The notes under the pieces were generated by a model that saw nothing but the letters and a program-made list of their open reading frames with translations, was not told the DNA's origin and did not search any database. Positions 35,768-46,000 of a DNA stretch of 50,681 nucleotides are shown here, piece by piece; positions within the stretch are counted from its first letter, which is position 1; the number at the start of each line of letters is the position of its first letter. The stretch is from Planctomycetaceae bacterium. GTDB taxonomy: Bacteria; Planctomycetota; Planctomycetia; Pirellulales; Pirellulaceae. A program made the position numbers and the translations under genes. Location of the stretch: the NCBI GenBank assembly GCA_002709045.1, contig PAPJ01000007.1:74275-124955 (forward strand), written 5' to 3'.

Positions 35768-36646
35768 CTACCAAACTTCGACCTGACGGATCAACGCAAC
35801 TCCCGTTTGCGCCTCCACTGTCGCCTGCACATGTTTTAGAAGAACCACGGCATTGTCGACAGACCCACCTTCTTTAAGTTCAAGATAATTAAGGCAGGAA
35901 TCGTTAAGGCTGGCCGCTCCCATCTCTATTCCTTTAAGGCCTGCTGACTCAATCAGACTTTCTGCAGTGACTCCTCCGTGATCACGGAACATACAAATCG
36001 TACCGGCTCCACCCCGAGGTTGTCGTGTCTTAGTAAGAATCCATTGTGTTTGTGTCCGCTTGGTCACCTCCACCGGATCCATCGATTTAAGGGCAAATGT
36101 CCCTTCAAGAATCACGAGTTCGTTTAACGAGGATTCGCGGTAAGCAAATCGCAACTCGTCTCCCTCCCGAACTGCCACTTCACCCTCGCGGGTTAACACT
36201 TTCACTGCCTGCGTCCATTGACCAATATCATCATTATGAGTACCGGCGTTCGTCTTGAGTGCGCCCGCAACGGTACCTGGAATACCGGCCAGGGATTCCA
36301 GACCACTTAATCCTTCCCGCGCTGCTGTGCTTAACAACTGGACCAGTTTCGCTCCGCCTTTGGCTGTCACATAATTATCAGTTACCGTGATTTCACTAAA
36401 CGCCGCTGCCGATAGATGAACAATCATTGCATCGACGATTTCTGAAGCGACGAGGATATTCGAGCCACTACCAAGCAATTTCACAGTGATTCCCTGCGCT
36501 TTACAGAGCATTACAAGTGTGACTAATTCCTCTTCGGTGGTAGGTTCTGAAAAATACCTTGCCACACCACCCGTACGTAGCCAACCATAAGGAGATAATG
36601 GTTCGTTCTCACGTACGATATGTTCCAATCCGCTGAAATCTGCCAT
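35768..36646 (-). CDS. murB: UDP-N-acetylenolpyruvoylglucosamine reductase MurB
   Basis: A 292-residue FAD protein that reduces the enolpyruvyl group to give UDP-N-acetylmuramate in peptidoglycan synthesis. LLGSGSNILVA, AAREGLSGLESLAGIPGTVAGAL, TNAGTHNDDIG and FAYRES are the FAD and substrate motifs. The usual G-S-x-F-K-N-P loop, whose Ser is the proton donor, reads AGTICMFRDHGG, so Cys (or Thr) probably takes this place; Cys is known in other MurBs. C-terminal QVEVW agrees. ATG 36646 is chosen because the conserved N-terminus starts there; the frame is open upstream. It lies between the kinase-Hsp70 gene and the FtsQ-like gene. Confidence 0.92.
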   Translation of the reverse strand: MADFSGLEHIVRENEPLSPYGWLRTGGVARYFSEPTTEEELVTLVMLCKAQGITVKLLGSGSNILVASEIVDAMIVHLSAAAFSEITVTDNYVTAKGGAKLVQLLSTAAREGLSGLESLAGIPGTVAGALKTNAGTHNDDIGQWTQAVKVLTREGEVAVREGDELRFAYRESSLNELVILEGTFALKSMDPVEVTKRTQTQWILTKTRQPRGGAGTICMFRDHGGVTAESLIESAGLKGIEMGAASLNDSCLNYLELKEGGSVDNAVVLLKHVQATVEAQTGVALIRQVEVW

Positions 36647-36733
36647 TTTTCGTACTACTATTAAACCCAAAAACTTCCTTTTGCCCACTCGGATAATAGG
36701 CAAACCAACGACGGGTGTCAACGTAAACCCCAG

Positions 36734-39274
36734 CTACATTCCACTACATAGCATGACGGTTTCCACCCATTCACGCCAGCGGTATAAATCTACGCTTTCC
36801 ATTTCTGATTTACGAATTACCGGTACCGCTATCTGTTGCGCTAAACCGGGTACTTCAGCCATTACTGACAACCGCCCGTCTGCATCATAGCGAAAGAACA
36901 ATGTCAATTCAGTCTTTTGTGGTAGGTTTGCTGGCAAACCTTCTACTCGACAGACGCCAACATCCAGACAATCCAGTGGGTCTCTGGCATCACCTTCGAG
37001 AAGTTGCAGTATTAATGATTTCTGATTTTCTTCGTGTGTCGGAAATACCTTTCTAGCTCTGACGGGCCGAGGTGTACCTTTGGGAATTATTCCAACGTTG
37101 ACTTTAGTACCGGACTTAACATCAGTTCCCTGAATACCTAAACTGACCGATGTGATCGCCTCAATCTTAATTTCCGGTTTCTGACCACTTGCTCCTGACT
37201 TACGAAGCGAGGCATAAACAGCTGCGCCTTCAGCAACACAACCGGAGGGAAGTTCCGTAAGTTCTGCCTGCGGGAATCTCTTTGTGATTATTTGTTGAAC
37301 CATCGGCATTCTAGTACTGCCGCCGGCCAATAAGACGCGCTGAATTTCCGAGCTATCCACACCACTTGTGTCTACGACCTGCTCAAGATAACCATCTATT
37401 CGCTGCAACAGTCCAGCTGCTATCTCTTCCAGTTTATTACGCCCAACAGATACCTTGGTTGATTGGCCAGGTACCTGCACTTTGATGGCAACAATTTCTT
37501 TCTCGCTTAACTTTTCCTTCGCCCACTGACAACCCTTCATTAACTGGAATGCCTGTCGCATATCTTCACGCGGATCATATTTATATGCGCCGATGAGACC
37601 TTCGCTGACCAAATCGACCAGTAATTCATCAAAGTCCGCTCCTCCCAGCCGGGCATCGCCGCCAGTACTTTTAATCTTTAGTGTTCTATCGTTGATTTCC
37701 AGCACCGAAAGGTCCAATTTACCAGCCCCCAGATCGACCACTAGTGTTTTTTCCGAAAGACCTGCGTTCTGCTCTCTGTAAAAAGATAATGCTGCCGCCA
37801 CTGTTTCATCTACGAGACCAGTTATTTCCAGGCCGGCGATCTCAGCCATATGCTGAATCGTTTCTCTATGAACCTCTCCATAAAACCCTGGCACAGCCAG
37901 AGTCACATCGTTACAACGCCCGATGACTCGCTGAGCATCACTTGCCAGTTTTCCAAGCACCAGGGCTCCCAATACCTCCGGTGGGTATTTTTCGCCACCT
38001 AACTCAGCCGGAAATAATGGTCTGCCGATAAACCGCTTTAACTCTAATGCCAACGAATCAAATTCCTGCATCGAACGTTCGATAGCCTTATGCCCAATTG
38101 CGGTGTTCATCGCGTCGACAATTAGAACCACACTCGGAGTATCCACATTGCCATTTGCATCAGCTATCGTCTGTAAATTGGCCTCGGAGTTCATCCAGGC
38201 GATCCGACTGTTCCCCGTACCAAAATCAATCCCGATCGGATAGCCCTGAACATTTTGTGCGCGACGCAGTTCCGTCATTAGGGTGGAGGATTCGTCCTGA
38301 GAACGGTTCGCATAGGCTTCCTGTAGATCCTGCCTAAACTCATTAAGCGTTTCATAACGGTCTTCCGGAACCTTTGCCACAAGCCTTCCAAAAATATCAT
38401 CGAGCCAGATAGGGATATCGCTATTTTGTACTGACATGGACGGGATCTTTGCGTTAGCATGAGCCATTAATGTTTGGATCATATCCCCGTCATAAACCGA
38501 TTTACCCATCAACATATAGTACAGGGTACATCCAAGGCTATAGATGTCACTTCGGTGATCCACACTGTGAGGATCCTTTGCCTGTTCCGGTGACATATAA
38601 TTCACCGTGCCCATGATCATCCCGCTTTTGGTCAGGTTCTCATCCTGTTCCTGTCCATAGCGTGCTGTCCCCATATCAAGCAACTTTACCACACCGTCTA
38701 AATCTAACATCAGATTACTGGGCTTAATATCACGGTGGACCATACCACGTTCATGCGCAGACTGGAGTCCGGTCGCCGCCTGCAAAATGTAGTCCACAGC
38801 CTTATCAATGTTAAAAGGGCCGTGCTCCTTGATTATCTTGGAAAGCGGTTGGCCGTCCACATATTCCATAACCAGAAAGTGAACGCCAGAATCTTCACCA
38901 GCATCAAATGCTGTAACGATGTTTGGGTGAAACAGCTGGGCTGCTGCTTTAACCTCCTGATGAAAACGATCCACCGCTTCAGGACGTTTCATCATGTTTC
39001 TGGGCAGCACTTTAAGCGCTACAATACGATCCATACGCACGTGCCGGGCCTTAAAGACCATCCCCATACCACCGGCACCGATTTTACCCAATAAAACATA
39101 ATCGCCCAAAACGGGCAATTTGGGCTTACCTTTTTCTGTCTCCGCTTCGCCAGAGATTACACCAGCAGTCGTCTCATCCGGATCCACCTCCGTAGCCTCG
39201 TCGGGACCAGATTGATGAAACCGAGTTTCGTCCTGTTCTTCGCTTTGATCTATGTTCTCAGGTAAATCGTTCAA
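36734..39274 (-). CDS. Ser/Thr protein kinase fused to Hsp70 (DnaK-like)
   Basis: An 846-residue two-part protein. After an acidic N-terminus (~1-55), a Hanks-type kinase domain (~58-320) shows the Gly loop GKIGAGGMGMVF, K88 (VALKVL), catalytic H180-R181-D182 with K184 and N187 (HRDIKPSNLML), D200-M-G in place of D-F-G, MSPEQ and RSDIYSLGCT. From ~345 an Hsp70 nucleotide-binding domain starts (IGIDFGTGNSRIAW), with VVDLGAGKLDLSVL (phosphate 2) and LLAGGSTRMPMVQQ (adenosine motif), then a substrate-binding beta domain (~710-820). The DnaK helical lid is absent. No transmembrane segment is seen. Start is TTG 39274, because a stop lies nine codons upstream. It sits between copA and murB. Confidence 0.85.
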   Translation of the reverse strand: MNDLPENIDQSEEQDETRFHQSGPDEATEVDPDETTAGVISGEAETEKGKPKLPVLGDYVLLGKIGAGGMGMVFKARHVRMDRIVALKVLPRNMMKRPEAVDRFHQEVKAAAQLFHPNIVTAFDAGEDSGVHFLVMEYVDGQPLSKIIKEHGPFNIDKAVDYILQAATGLQSAHERGMVHRDIKPSNLMLDLDGVVKLLDMGTARYGQEQDENLTKSGMIMGTVNYMSPEQAKDPHSVDHRSDIYSLGCTLYYMLMGKSVYDGDMIQTLMAHANAKIPSMSVQNSDIPIWLDDIFGRLVAKVPEDRYETLNEFRQDLQEAYANRSQDESSTLMTELRRAQNVQGYPIGIDFGTGNSRIAWMNSEANLQTIADANGNVDTPSVVLIVDAMNTAIGHKAIERSMQEFDSLALELKRFIGRPLFPAELGGEKYPPEVLGALVLGKLASDAQRVIGRCNDVTLAVPGFYGEVHRETIQHMAEIAGLEITGLVDETVAAALSFYREQNAGLSEKTLVVDLGAGKLDLSVLEINDRTLKIKSTGGDARLGGADFDELLVDLVSEGLIGAYKYDPREDMRQAFQLMKGCQWAKEKLSEKEIVAIKVQVPGQSTKVSVGRNKLEEIAAGLLQRIDGYLEQVVDTSGVDSSEIQRVLLAGGSTRMPMVQQIITKRFPQAELTELPSGCVAEGAAVYASLRKSGASGQKPEIKIEAITSVSLGIQGTDVKSGTKVNVGIIPKGTPRPVRARKVFPTHEENQKSLILQLLEGDARDPLDCLDVGVCRVEGLPANLPQKTELTLFFRYDADGRLSVMAEVPGLAQQIAVPVIRKSEMESVDLYRWREWVETVMLCSGM

Positions 39275-39309
39275 GTATTTATATCCATCGGGGGTGTGTC
39301 ATCTAAGTT

Positions 39310-41745
39310 CTAAACTAACGAAATCCGATTCAAACGTAAACTATTTAGTACTACTAGAATACTCGATGTCGCCATAATTCCTGCGGCAGCCATTGGTGTA
39401 AGAACCAATCCAAAGCCGGCAAACAAACCCGCTGCCAGAGGGATTGCCAAAATATTATAGGCGAATGCCCACCACAGATTTTGACGAATAATGGAACGAG
39501 TTACGCGCGATAACGCAATTAAATCGACAAGAACGTCCAGTCCTGGGCGGAGCATCACGATATCGGCACTCTGAGTGGCTATGTCGGTACCTCCAAAAGC
39601 GGCGATTCCGACATCTGCTTCGGCCAGGGCGACGGCATCGTTGATACCGTCGCCGACAATTGCAACCAATCCGCCGTCAGATTTGAGCGACCGAACAAGC
39701 GCAACTTTTCCCTCTGGTGACATGTCGCTGTGAACCGCCTGGATTCCTACCTGAGATGCCGTTTCTAGGCAGGCGACCTCATTGTCTCCACTTGCCATCA
39801 GCACAAATCCGGGATCGCCACAATACTTCTGGAGTTTCGCAATACTTTCACTTACTCCGGCATAGCAACTTGCAGACAAGAAAAAAACACCGGCCACCTG
39901 ATCGTCCAATATTACCCACACCCGCGTTGCTCCCGGCACCTGGGTAATATCAATACCATGTAACTGCGTCACATATCCATCATTTACCAATGCAAGCGAA
40001 TTGCCCCCAACAACCGCCCGAATTCCGCTACCTGCAATTGCCTCAATATTCGAGACCGTTAATACCTCACTTATCGGCAGGTTGCCCTCGCAATATTTCA
40101 TGATCGACCTTGCAATCGGATGCGTGGACTGCTGCTCCAGGCTCTGAACCCGTCGGAGAATACTATTTACATCCGATACCTCGCGAAGGACCCGAAATTC
40201 CTGAACTTCCAGATCTGTCGTCGTCAGCGTCCCGGTCTTATCGAGTACATAGCGCCGAATTTCGCCAAGCTGTTCCATGGCAACCGGATTCGTTATCAGG
40301 CCACCCAGACGAAGTCCCCGCGTACCACTGACAAGTGTCGCCACCGGTGTTGCCAGTCCCAACGCACAAGGACAGGCAATAACGAGAACGGCCACTGTAT
40401 AACGCCAGGCATCTTGATAACCTGCATCGCCGAGTATCAGCCATCCCAGTAATGTGATGCAGGCAATAACCATTAAGCCTGGAACAAATACCGCTACAAC
40501 TTTATCGGCAAGTTGCTGGACTTGTGGACGTTGACCAAGGCTCTTCTCTAACCGATGCATAATCCGGTCAAATCGGGTTTCACCAGCCTCCGAGGTGACA
40601 GCCAAAGTGAAATTCTGTCCCTCATTGACCGACCCTGCATGCACCATCTCACCTTCCCTCAGTCGTATTACTTTGGCTTCGCCGGTAAGCCATGCGCGAT
40701 TTACATCGGCCGCTGTGCCATGGACGGTACCATCCAATCGAACCTGCTCTCCGGAACGTACAACAACACGCATGCCGCTGGCAATCTCTTCCACACTGAC
40801 CTCCTGACAGCTTCCGTCATCGAGCAATCTCAATACCCCGGATTGTGAATCCACGCTGCCAGCCAATTGGCTCACTGCCTTGTTAATCGACATACTTTCG
40901 AGCCATTTTCCAAATCCAACCACACCCAGAATCATTGGACTTTCCATCAACATGTGATAATCATTGTCTTGACCAAATACGAGAACACCTACAAACGCAG
41001 CAGTCGTCCCCAGAGCAATCAATGTATCCATATTGGTTTGGCCATACCGAGCAAGACGCAATGCCGAGACCACATATGGCCCGCCAGAGAACAATTGAAC
41101 CAAACATGCAAGTGCAAGAGAGATCCCCCACAACGATTGATAGTAATTCGGAATCCAAAGAGCGAACACGAATAGTAGCACACAGACAAAGGCAAACAAC
41201 CAACGCCAGAACAACTTGCGTTCACTGCGACTATGCATATCGCGAATATTTTCAAACAGATTGGTCCGCGACGTCACTACTTCCGACTGATAACCGGCCC
41301 GTGTTATCGCGTCAACAAGAGCCTGTACCGAAATACCCTCTCCGGATATTGTTGCCCGTCCTGTGACCAACTCAGCTTTTGCTGACTCTACGCCCGTGAC
41401 CGTAGACAGCACCTTTTCTATTGCCCGCTCACATCCGGCACAATGCATTCCCTGCACCCTCAAATGTAACACAATCCTGCCTGTTGACTTTATGTCAATT
41501 TCAGTCGAACCGTCCGGTTTCGCGACAACCGCATTCGAATCATCAACATTCTCCTGATGAATCAATTGCAATCGATTCATGAGCATTTCCGACGTCACCG
41601 AATCGTCTTCGCAATAAACCATTATCTGGCCAGTGATCTCCAGAACACTTATTTCCGATACCCCGGCAATCGTGCTAATACACCGTGCAACATCGTCTAA
41701 CTCAAATCCGGCAAGACTATCAATAGGTATCTCAATGATCTTCAT
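39310..41745 (-). CDS. copA: Copper-translocating P1B-type ATPase
   Basis: An 811-residue copper exporter. The N-terminus holds a degenerate HMA-like fold without CxxC (~1-70) and a functional HMA domain with C102-x-x-C105 (VQGMHCAGC). Eight transmembrane segments include the CPC ion motif (VIACPCALGLATP, about residue 457). The P domain has DKTGTLT (D about 501), an HP motif in STHPIARSI and GDGINDAVALAEADVGIA. It exports Cu+ from the cytosol with ATP. ATG 41745. No Cu chaperone or regulator is adjacent. A TATAAT lies at 41753-41758, so close to the ATG that the transcript would be nearly leaderless. Confidence 0.93.
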   Translation of the reverse strand: MKIIEIPIDSLAGFELDDVARCISTIAGVSEISVLEITGQIMVYCEDDSVTSEMLMNRLQLIHQENVDDSNAVVAKPDGSTEIDIKSTGRIVLHLRVQGMHCAGCERAIEKVLSTVTGVESAKAELVTGRATISGEGISVQALVDAITRAGYQSEVVTSRTNLFENIRDMHSRSERKLFWRWLFAFVCVLLFVFALWIPNYYQSLWGISLALACLVQLFSGGPYVVSALRLARYGQTNMDTLIALGTTAAFVGVLVFGQDNDYHMLMESPMILGVVGFGKWLESMSINKAVSQLAGSVDSQSGVLRLLDDGSCQEVSVEEIASGMRVVVRSGEQVRLDGTVHGTAADVNRAWLTGEAKVIRLREGEMVHAGSVNEGQNFTLAVTSEAGETRFDRIMHRLEKSLGQRPQVQQLADKVVAVFVPGLMVIACITLLGWLILGDAGYQDAWRYTVAVLVIACPCALGLATPVATLVSGTRGLRLGGLITNPVAMEQLGEIRRYVLDKTGTLTTTDLEVQEFRVLREVSDVNSILRRVQSLEQQSTHPIARSIMKYCEGNLPISEVLTVSNIEAIAGSGIRAVVGGNSLALVNDGYVTQLHGIDITQVPGATRVWVILDDQVAGVFFLSASCYAGVSESIAKLQKYCGDPGFVLMASGDNEVACLETASQVGIQAVHSDMSPEGKVALVRSLKSDGGLVAIVGDGINDAVALAEADVGIAAFGGTDIATQSADIVMLRPGLDVLVDLIALSRVTRSIIRQNLWWAFAYNILAIPLAAGLFAGFGLVLTPMAAAGIMATSSILVVLNSLRLNRISLV

Positions 41746-41813
41746 AAAATCGATTATACTTGCAGTTAATTAAGGCCCCACCCTCAAAATCATGAACTAC
41801 GAGCACACTCACT

Positions 41814-43037
41814 ATGACATCACTGCACGCCGAAATTATCTCAATCGGAGACGAACTCACCAGTGGTCAGCGACTCGATACTAATAGCCAGTGGATCAGC
41901 CAACAATTAGGTGCGATTGGAGTGCGAGTCATGTATCATACGACAGTAGCGGATGACCTGGAGGCCAACATCGATGTATTGCGTCAGGCTATCGCAAGGG
42001 CCGACTTAATTGTGACTACAGGAGGTCTGGGACCCACCGCAGATGATCTAACCCGAGAATCGCTAGCCTCTGCAGTCGGTGTCAAACTGTATCAGGATAA
42101 TACGGCTCTGGCGTATATAAAAAGGCTTTTTGAAAGCAGGGGCCGTGAAATGCCACCTAAAAATATCGTACAGGCCCAATTCCCTGTGGGGAGTACACCT
42201 GTCCACAATCCGGAAGGCACAGCGCCGGGCATAGACCTCCCGATTTCTCATAACGATTCAGAGACCCGTGTTTTCTGTCTGCCCGGTGTCCCGGCAGAGA
42301 TGAAACAAATGTGGAGTCAAACAGTCGAACCAGCGATTATCGCCATGGATCCAGAAAGTAAAAATATAATTCGACATTTCGTTATCAAAACCTTCGGGAT
42401 GGGGGAAAGCGATATGGAACGTACCCTCCCGGATCTCATCCGGCGAGGACGGAAGCCGAGTGTGGGTATCACTGCCAGTTACGCCACCATTACCTTACGT
42501 ATTACCGCTGAAGGAGATACTGCAGAAGAATGTAAACAACAGGCTGCCGACACAATTACTACCATTAAAGAATGTTTAGGCGAAAGGATCTATGCCGAGC
42601 GTGAATGTGAGATTCAGGACGTGGTGACGGAACACCTATTGGAACTGAACCGACGCGTCTCAGTACTGGAATCAGGCACCTGTGGTCTGGTCTCACATAA
42701 CCTGCACAGTGTTAATGGTAAAAACAGCTCTCTTGGACACTGTGAACTTCGCACCAGTCTTGGGGACGAATATACGCCGGATGCACTTACAGATATTGCC
42801 CGGGAATTTCACGATGCGCACGACGCATATTACAGCATTGTAGTCGGGGATGTTATCGACGCCACCGAGCAATCGGTGGCAAGAATTCATGTTGCTATCG
42901 TGAGCGAACAGGAAATAGAAATAGAGGAGTTCCGTTTCACCGGCCATTCTGATATTCGGGTACCAAAAGCGGCAAAACAGGCAATCAACTGTCTACGGCT
43001 GCAGCTGTTAACATCTGCAGATCACGACGAGCCATAG
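41814..43037 (+). CDS. cinA: CinA-family protein with decayed amidase domain
   Basis: A 407-residue CinA/CoaD-like protein. The N-terminal molybdopterin-binding-type domain is intact: IISIGDELTSGQRLDTNSQWI, TTGGLGPTADDLTRE, CLPGVPAEMKQMW and MGESDMERTL; it hydrolyses ADP-ribose-type pyrophosphates in studied CinA. The C-terminal PncC-type domain (~275-400) is degenerate: it keeps LESGTCG at the place of AESCTGG, but the SYxNxxK segment and the GGG-x-EKPVG loop are missing. NMN-amidase activity is therefore doubtful. ATG 41814, divergent from copA with a 68-base gap. Confidence 0.86.
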   Translation: MTSLHAEIISIGDELTSGQRLDTNSQWISQQLGAIGVRVMYHTTVADDLEANIDVLRQAIARADLIVTTGGLGPTADDLTRESLASAVGVKLYQDNTALAYIKRLFESRGREMPPKNIVQAQFPVGSTPVHNPEGTAPGIDLPISHNDSETRVFCLPGVPAEMKQMWSQTVEPAIIAMDPESKNIIRHFVIKTFGMGESDMERTLPDLIRRGRKPSVGITASYATITLRITAEGDTAEECKQQAADTITTIKECLGERIYAERECEIQDVVTEHLLELNRRVSVLESGTCGLVSHNLHSVNGKNSSLGHCELRTSLGDEYTPDALTDIAREFHDAHDAYYSIVVGDVIDATEQSVARIHVAIVSEQEIEIEEFRFTGHSDIRVPKAAKQAINCLRLQLLTSADHDEP

Positions 43038-43041
43038 CTTA

Positions 43042-43064
43042 GTCTTAATCGGTTTTATTAAGAC
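43042..43064. terminator. Possible weak terminator between convergent genes
   Basis: An 8-bp inverted repeat (GTCTTAAT at 43042-43049 with ATTAAGAC at 43057-43064), seven-base loop, between the stops of cinA (plus) and the WD40 protein (minus). It is AT-rich and has no good T-tract. Confidence 0.35.
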
Positions 43065-43081
43065 CGTAAAATACTCGAGAC

Positions 43082-46000
43082 TTACTCACCTTCACCTTCA
43101 GCAACTGCATTTTCAGGCTGCGGAGCTTCGAAGGTGGCAAGCGATTGACCATTATCAGTCTGCCAGAACCGGACAGTACTATCCTGCCCGCCAGCAATCA
43201 CAATCTTACCGTCAGCACTCGCTGCCACGCTATAAACAAAGTCGGTAGAGCCACTCAAGGCACGAACATTTCCGCCGTTATCGGCTCGCTTGATGTGCAC
43301 ATTCTTATCACCACAGGAACTGACCACATTCGTTGAATCGCCAACATAGCTGATACTTGTAACTTCTTTACTGAATCCACTGATGGTACGTTTTTGGTCT
43401 CCCGTTCTGAAATCCCAGATCTTGACCACCATATCAGCGCCGCTACTGGCCAATTCACGCCCATCAGCGCTCCAGGCAACTCCCAATACATGGTGCGTAT
43501 GCCCTTCGAAGGAACGAACAAATGAACCATCGTTAACCTGAAACACCTTGATAAATCGGTCCGATCCACAGGATGCGATATATTGACCGTCTCGCGAAAA
43601 ATCGACCGCAAAGACTGTATCAGAATGAGGTTCATCAAGTTCCATAGCAAGTGTACCGTCTTCAACGTTAAATATCTTAATCTCACCACTTCTAGAGGGT
43701 TCACCACCGGCAGCTGCTAGCAATTGCCCGTCAGCGCTAAAATCAAGCGCTGTGACGCGGTCAATAAACACCTCGGACGAATCCGAGTTTCCAATTGTCT
43801 GGATTAAGTCCCAGTTTGAAGTCGTGTTCCACAGGGAGACTGCTTTGTTTTCAGATACCGATACGATCTGACTACCGGCTACGGCAATCGCTTTGATCGG
43901 TGCCCCTGTCGCAACAAAGCCGTCGATCGCTGCACCATTCTCACCACTAAACAACCAGATACGTTGATCAACACTTCCCACAGCAATATTCCCGTCGGCA
44001 GTAAAGGCTACGGATGTGTAAGGCTGTTCTGTAGTTGCAACTTCGGCGGCGGCCTTATCAGCTATTTCTTTCTTTGAGACTGCGGTGGCTTCTTCAGCTT
44101 TGTGCGTAGCTTCAAATCCGACAATTGAATCAGCAGCTTTTTGCACCGATGTTTCCGCTCGTTCAACACTGCGTTTTGCAGCCGCCTGAGCTCGTTCGGA
44201 AGCCGTCTTTTCATCGCTAGCTTTTTGCGCTGCTGTAGCAGCCGCTTTTTGAGCATCTTCCGCCTTCTTATGTTCTGCGTTGGCCGTATTCACCGCGGTG
44301 TCAGCGGCTTTCTTACCGTCGGCAGCAGTCTTTTGAGCCGTGGTGGCATCGGTCACCGCTTTCTGAGCGGCGTCAATTTTCACCTGAGCAGCATCCTTCT
44401 TAGCCTGATCATCACCTGCCGCGGCCAGTTCTGCCTGAGCGGCTTTTAGATTCTCCTGAGCGGCTTTTAATGCAGCAGCGGAATCATCCACGCCCTTTTG
44501 CGCCGCGGTTTGATCAACCACCGACTTCTCCTGCGTAGCTTTCGCGGCAACAAGAGCCTCATCGGCCGCTTTAAGATCCGCCGTGGGTTTCACTGCTGCT
44601 TCTGTTTTAGCTTTTAGGTCTTCATCCGCTTTTGTAAGCGCATCTTTGACCTTCGTCAGGTTATCATCTTCCGACTTTTTACGAGCATTCGCATCATCCA
44701 AATCTTTCTTGGCATTATCACGCACTCGATTTGCCAGGGCGGATGCCCTTTGCAGATTTGCCACATTTTCTAAGGCCTGATAATCACCTTTAAATTCAGC
44801 AATCAATTTCCCGTCAGCTGCATTCCATAGCTTACCGGTCTTATTATCACTTACCGAGACAACCTTAGTGCCGTCAGCATTAATCGCTACTCCAGTTACC
44901 GCAGCACCATGGCTCATAGTACGCACGGAAGCACCGCTTTCGGCGTTAAACAGCCGAGCAGAGTTATCTTTGCTGCCAGAAACAAGTAATTCGTGGCGAG
45001 CTCCATAGCTTTCCACACTGGTTACAGGGCCTCCGTGACCGGCAAGTTCTTTAACGGGCTTTTCTGTTTCGCCTTCCGGAACTTCCGGAGCAACAAGCGG
45101 CCATGTTCGCATTTTATTGTCTTCGTTGGCAGTCACAATGAGCGTACTCTCGACGGCAAAGGCTACATCGTTAACGGGTGCCGGCGTTGTAATAACACGT
45201 ACTTCAGAACCGTCAGCAATATTAAAAACTTTCGCGGTAGCATCAGTCGAACCAGTCGCAATCTGCGTCCCATCCGGACTAAACGCCACGCCATTAACCG
45301 GCCCACCATGCCCACCGACGGTGCTAACGATCTTCTGCATTGCCACTTCGATAATCTGAGCGGAACCATTATTCAAACCAATGGCAACATACTTGCCATC
45401 CGCACTGGCAGCAGCACTTATCGGTACATCTGCTGTCGAGGGAAGATCCCCTACCTTATGGTTTGCATTTCGCTGCCAGATCTTAACCGTTCGGTAACCA
45501 CCTGCAGCTACTCGGTTTCCATCCGGACTAAAAGCAACCGACTGTACAATATCCAAAAACGCTACGCCGGGATTCTTATAGATTCCGGATTCCAAAATTG
45601 AAGGGTCTGAGAGCCTGCCAATCTCTGTGCGACTTGGCACATGGTACAGAAAGACCTGATTTGCCCGTCCAGCAGCAGCAAAAAACCCACTCTGAGCGAT
45701 ATCCACTGCATATACAGGGTTCACGCCTGCTGGCAGTGGTTGCCATGCAACCGGCCCACCCAAGCCTGAAACTGAACCTTCAGCCCCCTGATCAATCCAC
45801 AGCTTGATAAGCCCCAACTGTTGAGGTGTCAGTTGCTTGGCTCCAACATCATTATCATCCGGCGGCATAAATGATTCACGTGCGCGGGAAGCCAACTGAA
45901 TAAGCAGGCTTTCTTTACCATTTCCTGCCACAACAGCAGGTCCTTCAAAACCTCCTGCTATCAATGCCGCCGGGGTCTCCATAATCAGATCGCTTTCCGC

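Noticed and set aside
44141..44449. Plus-strand frame rich in Phe/Ser/Arg opposite the coiled coil
   Set aside because: Antisense of an Ala/Lys-rich repetitive coding region, which produces long open reverse frames.
44045..44775. Possible tandem DNA repeat or CRISPR-like array
   Set aside because: Repetition is at the amino-acid level (Ala/Lys heptads); no constant-length identical DNA unit with spacers.
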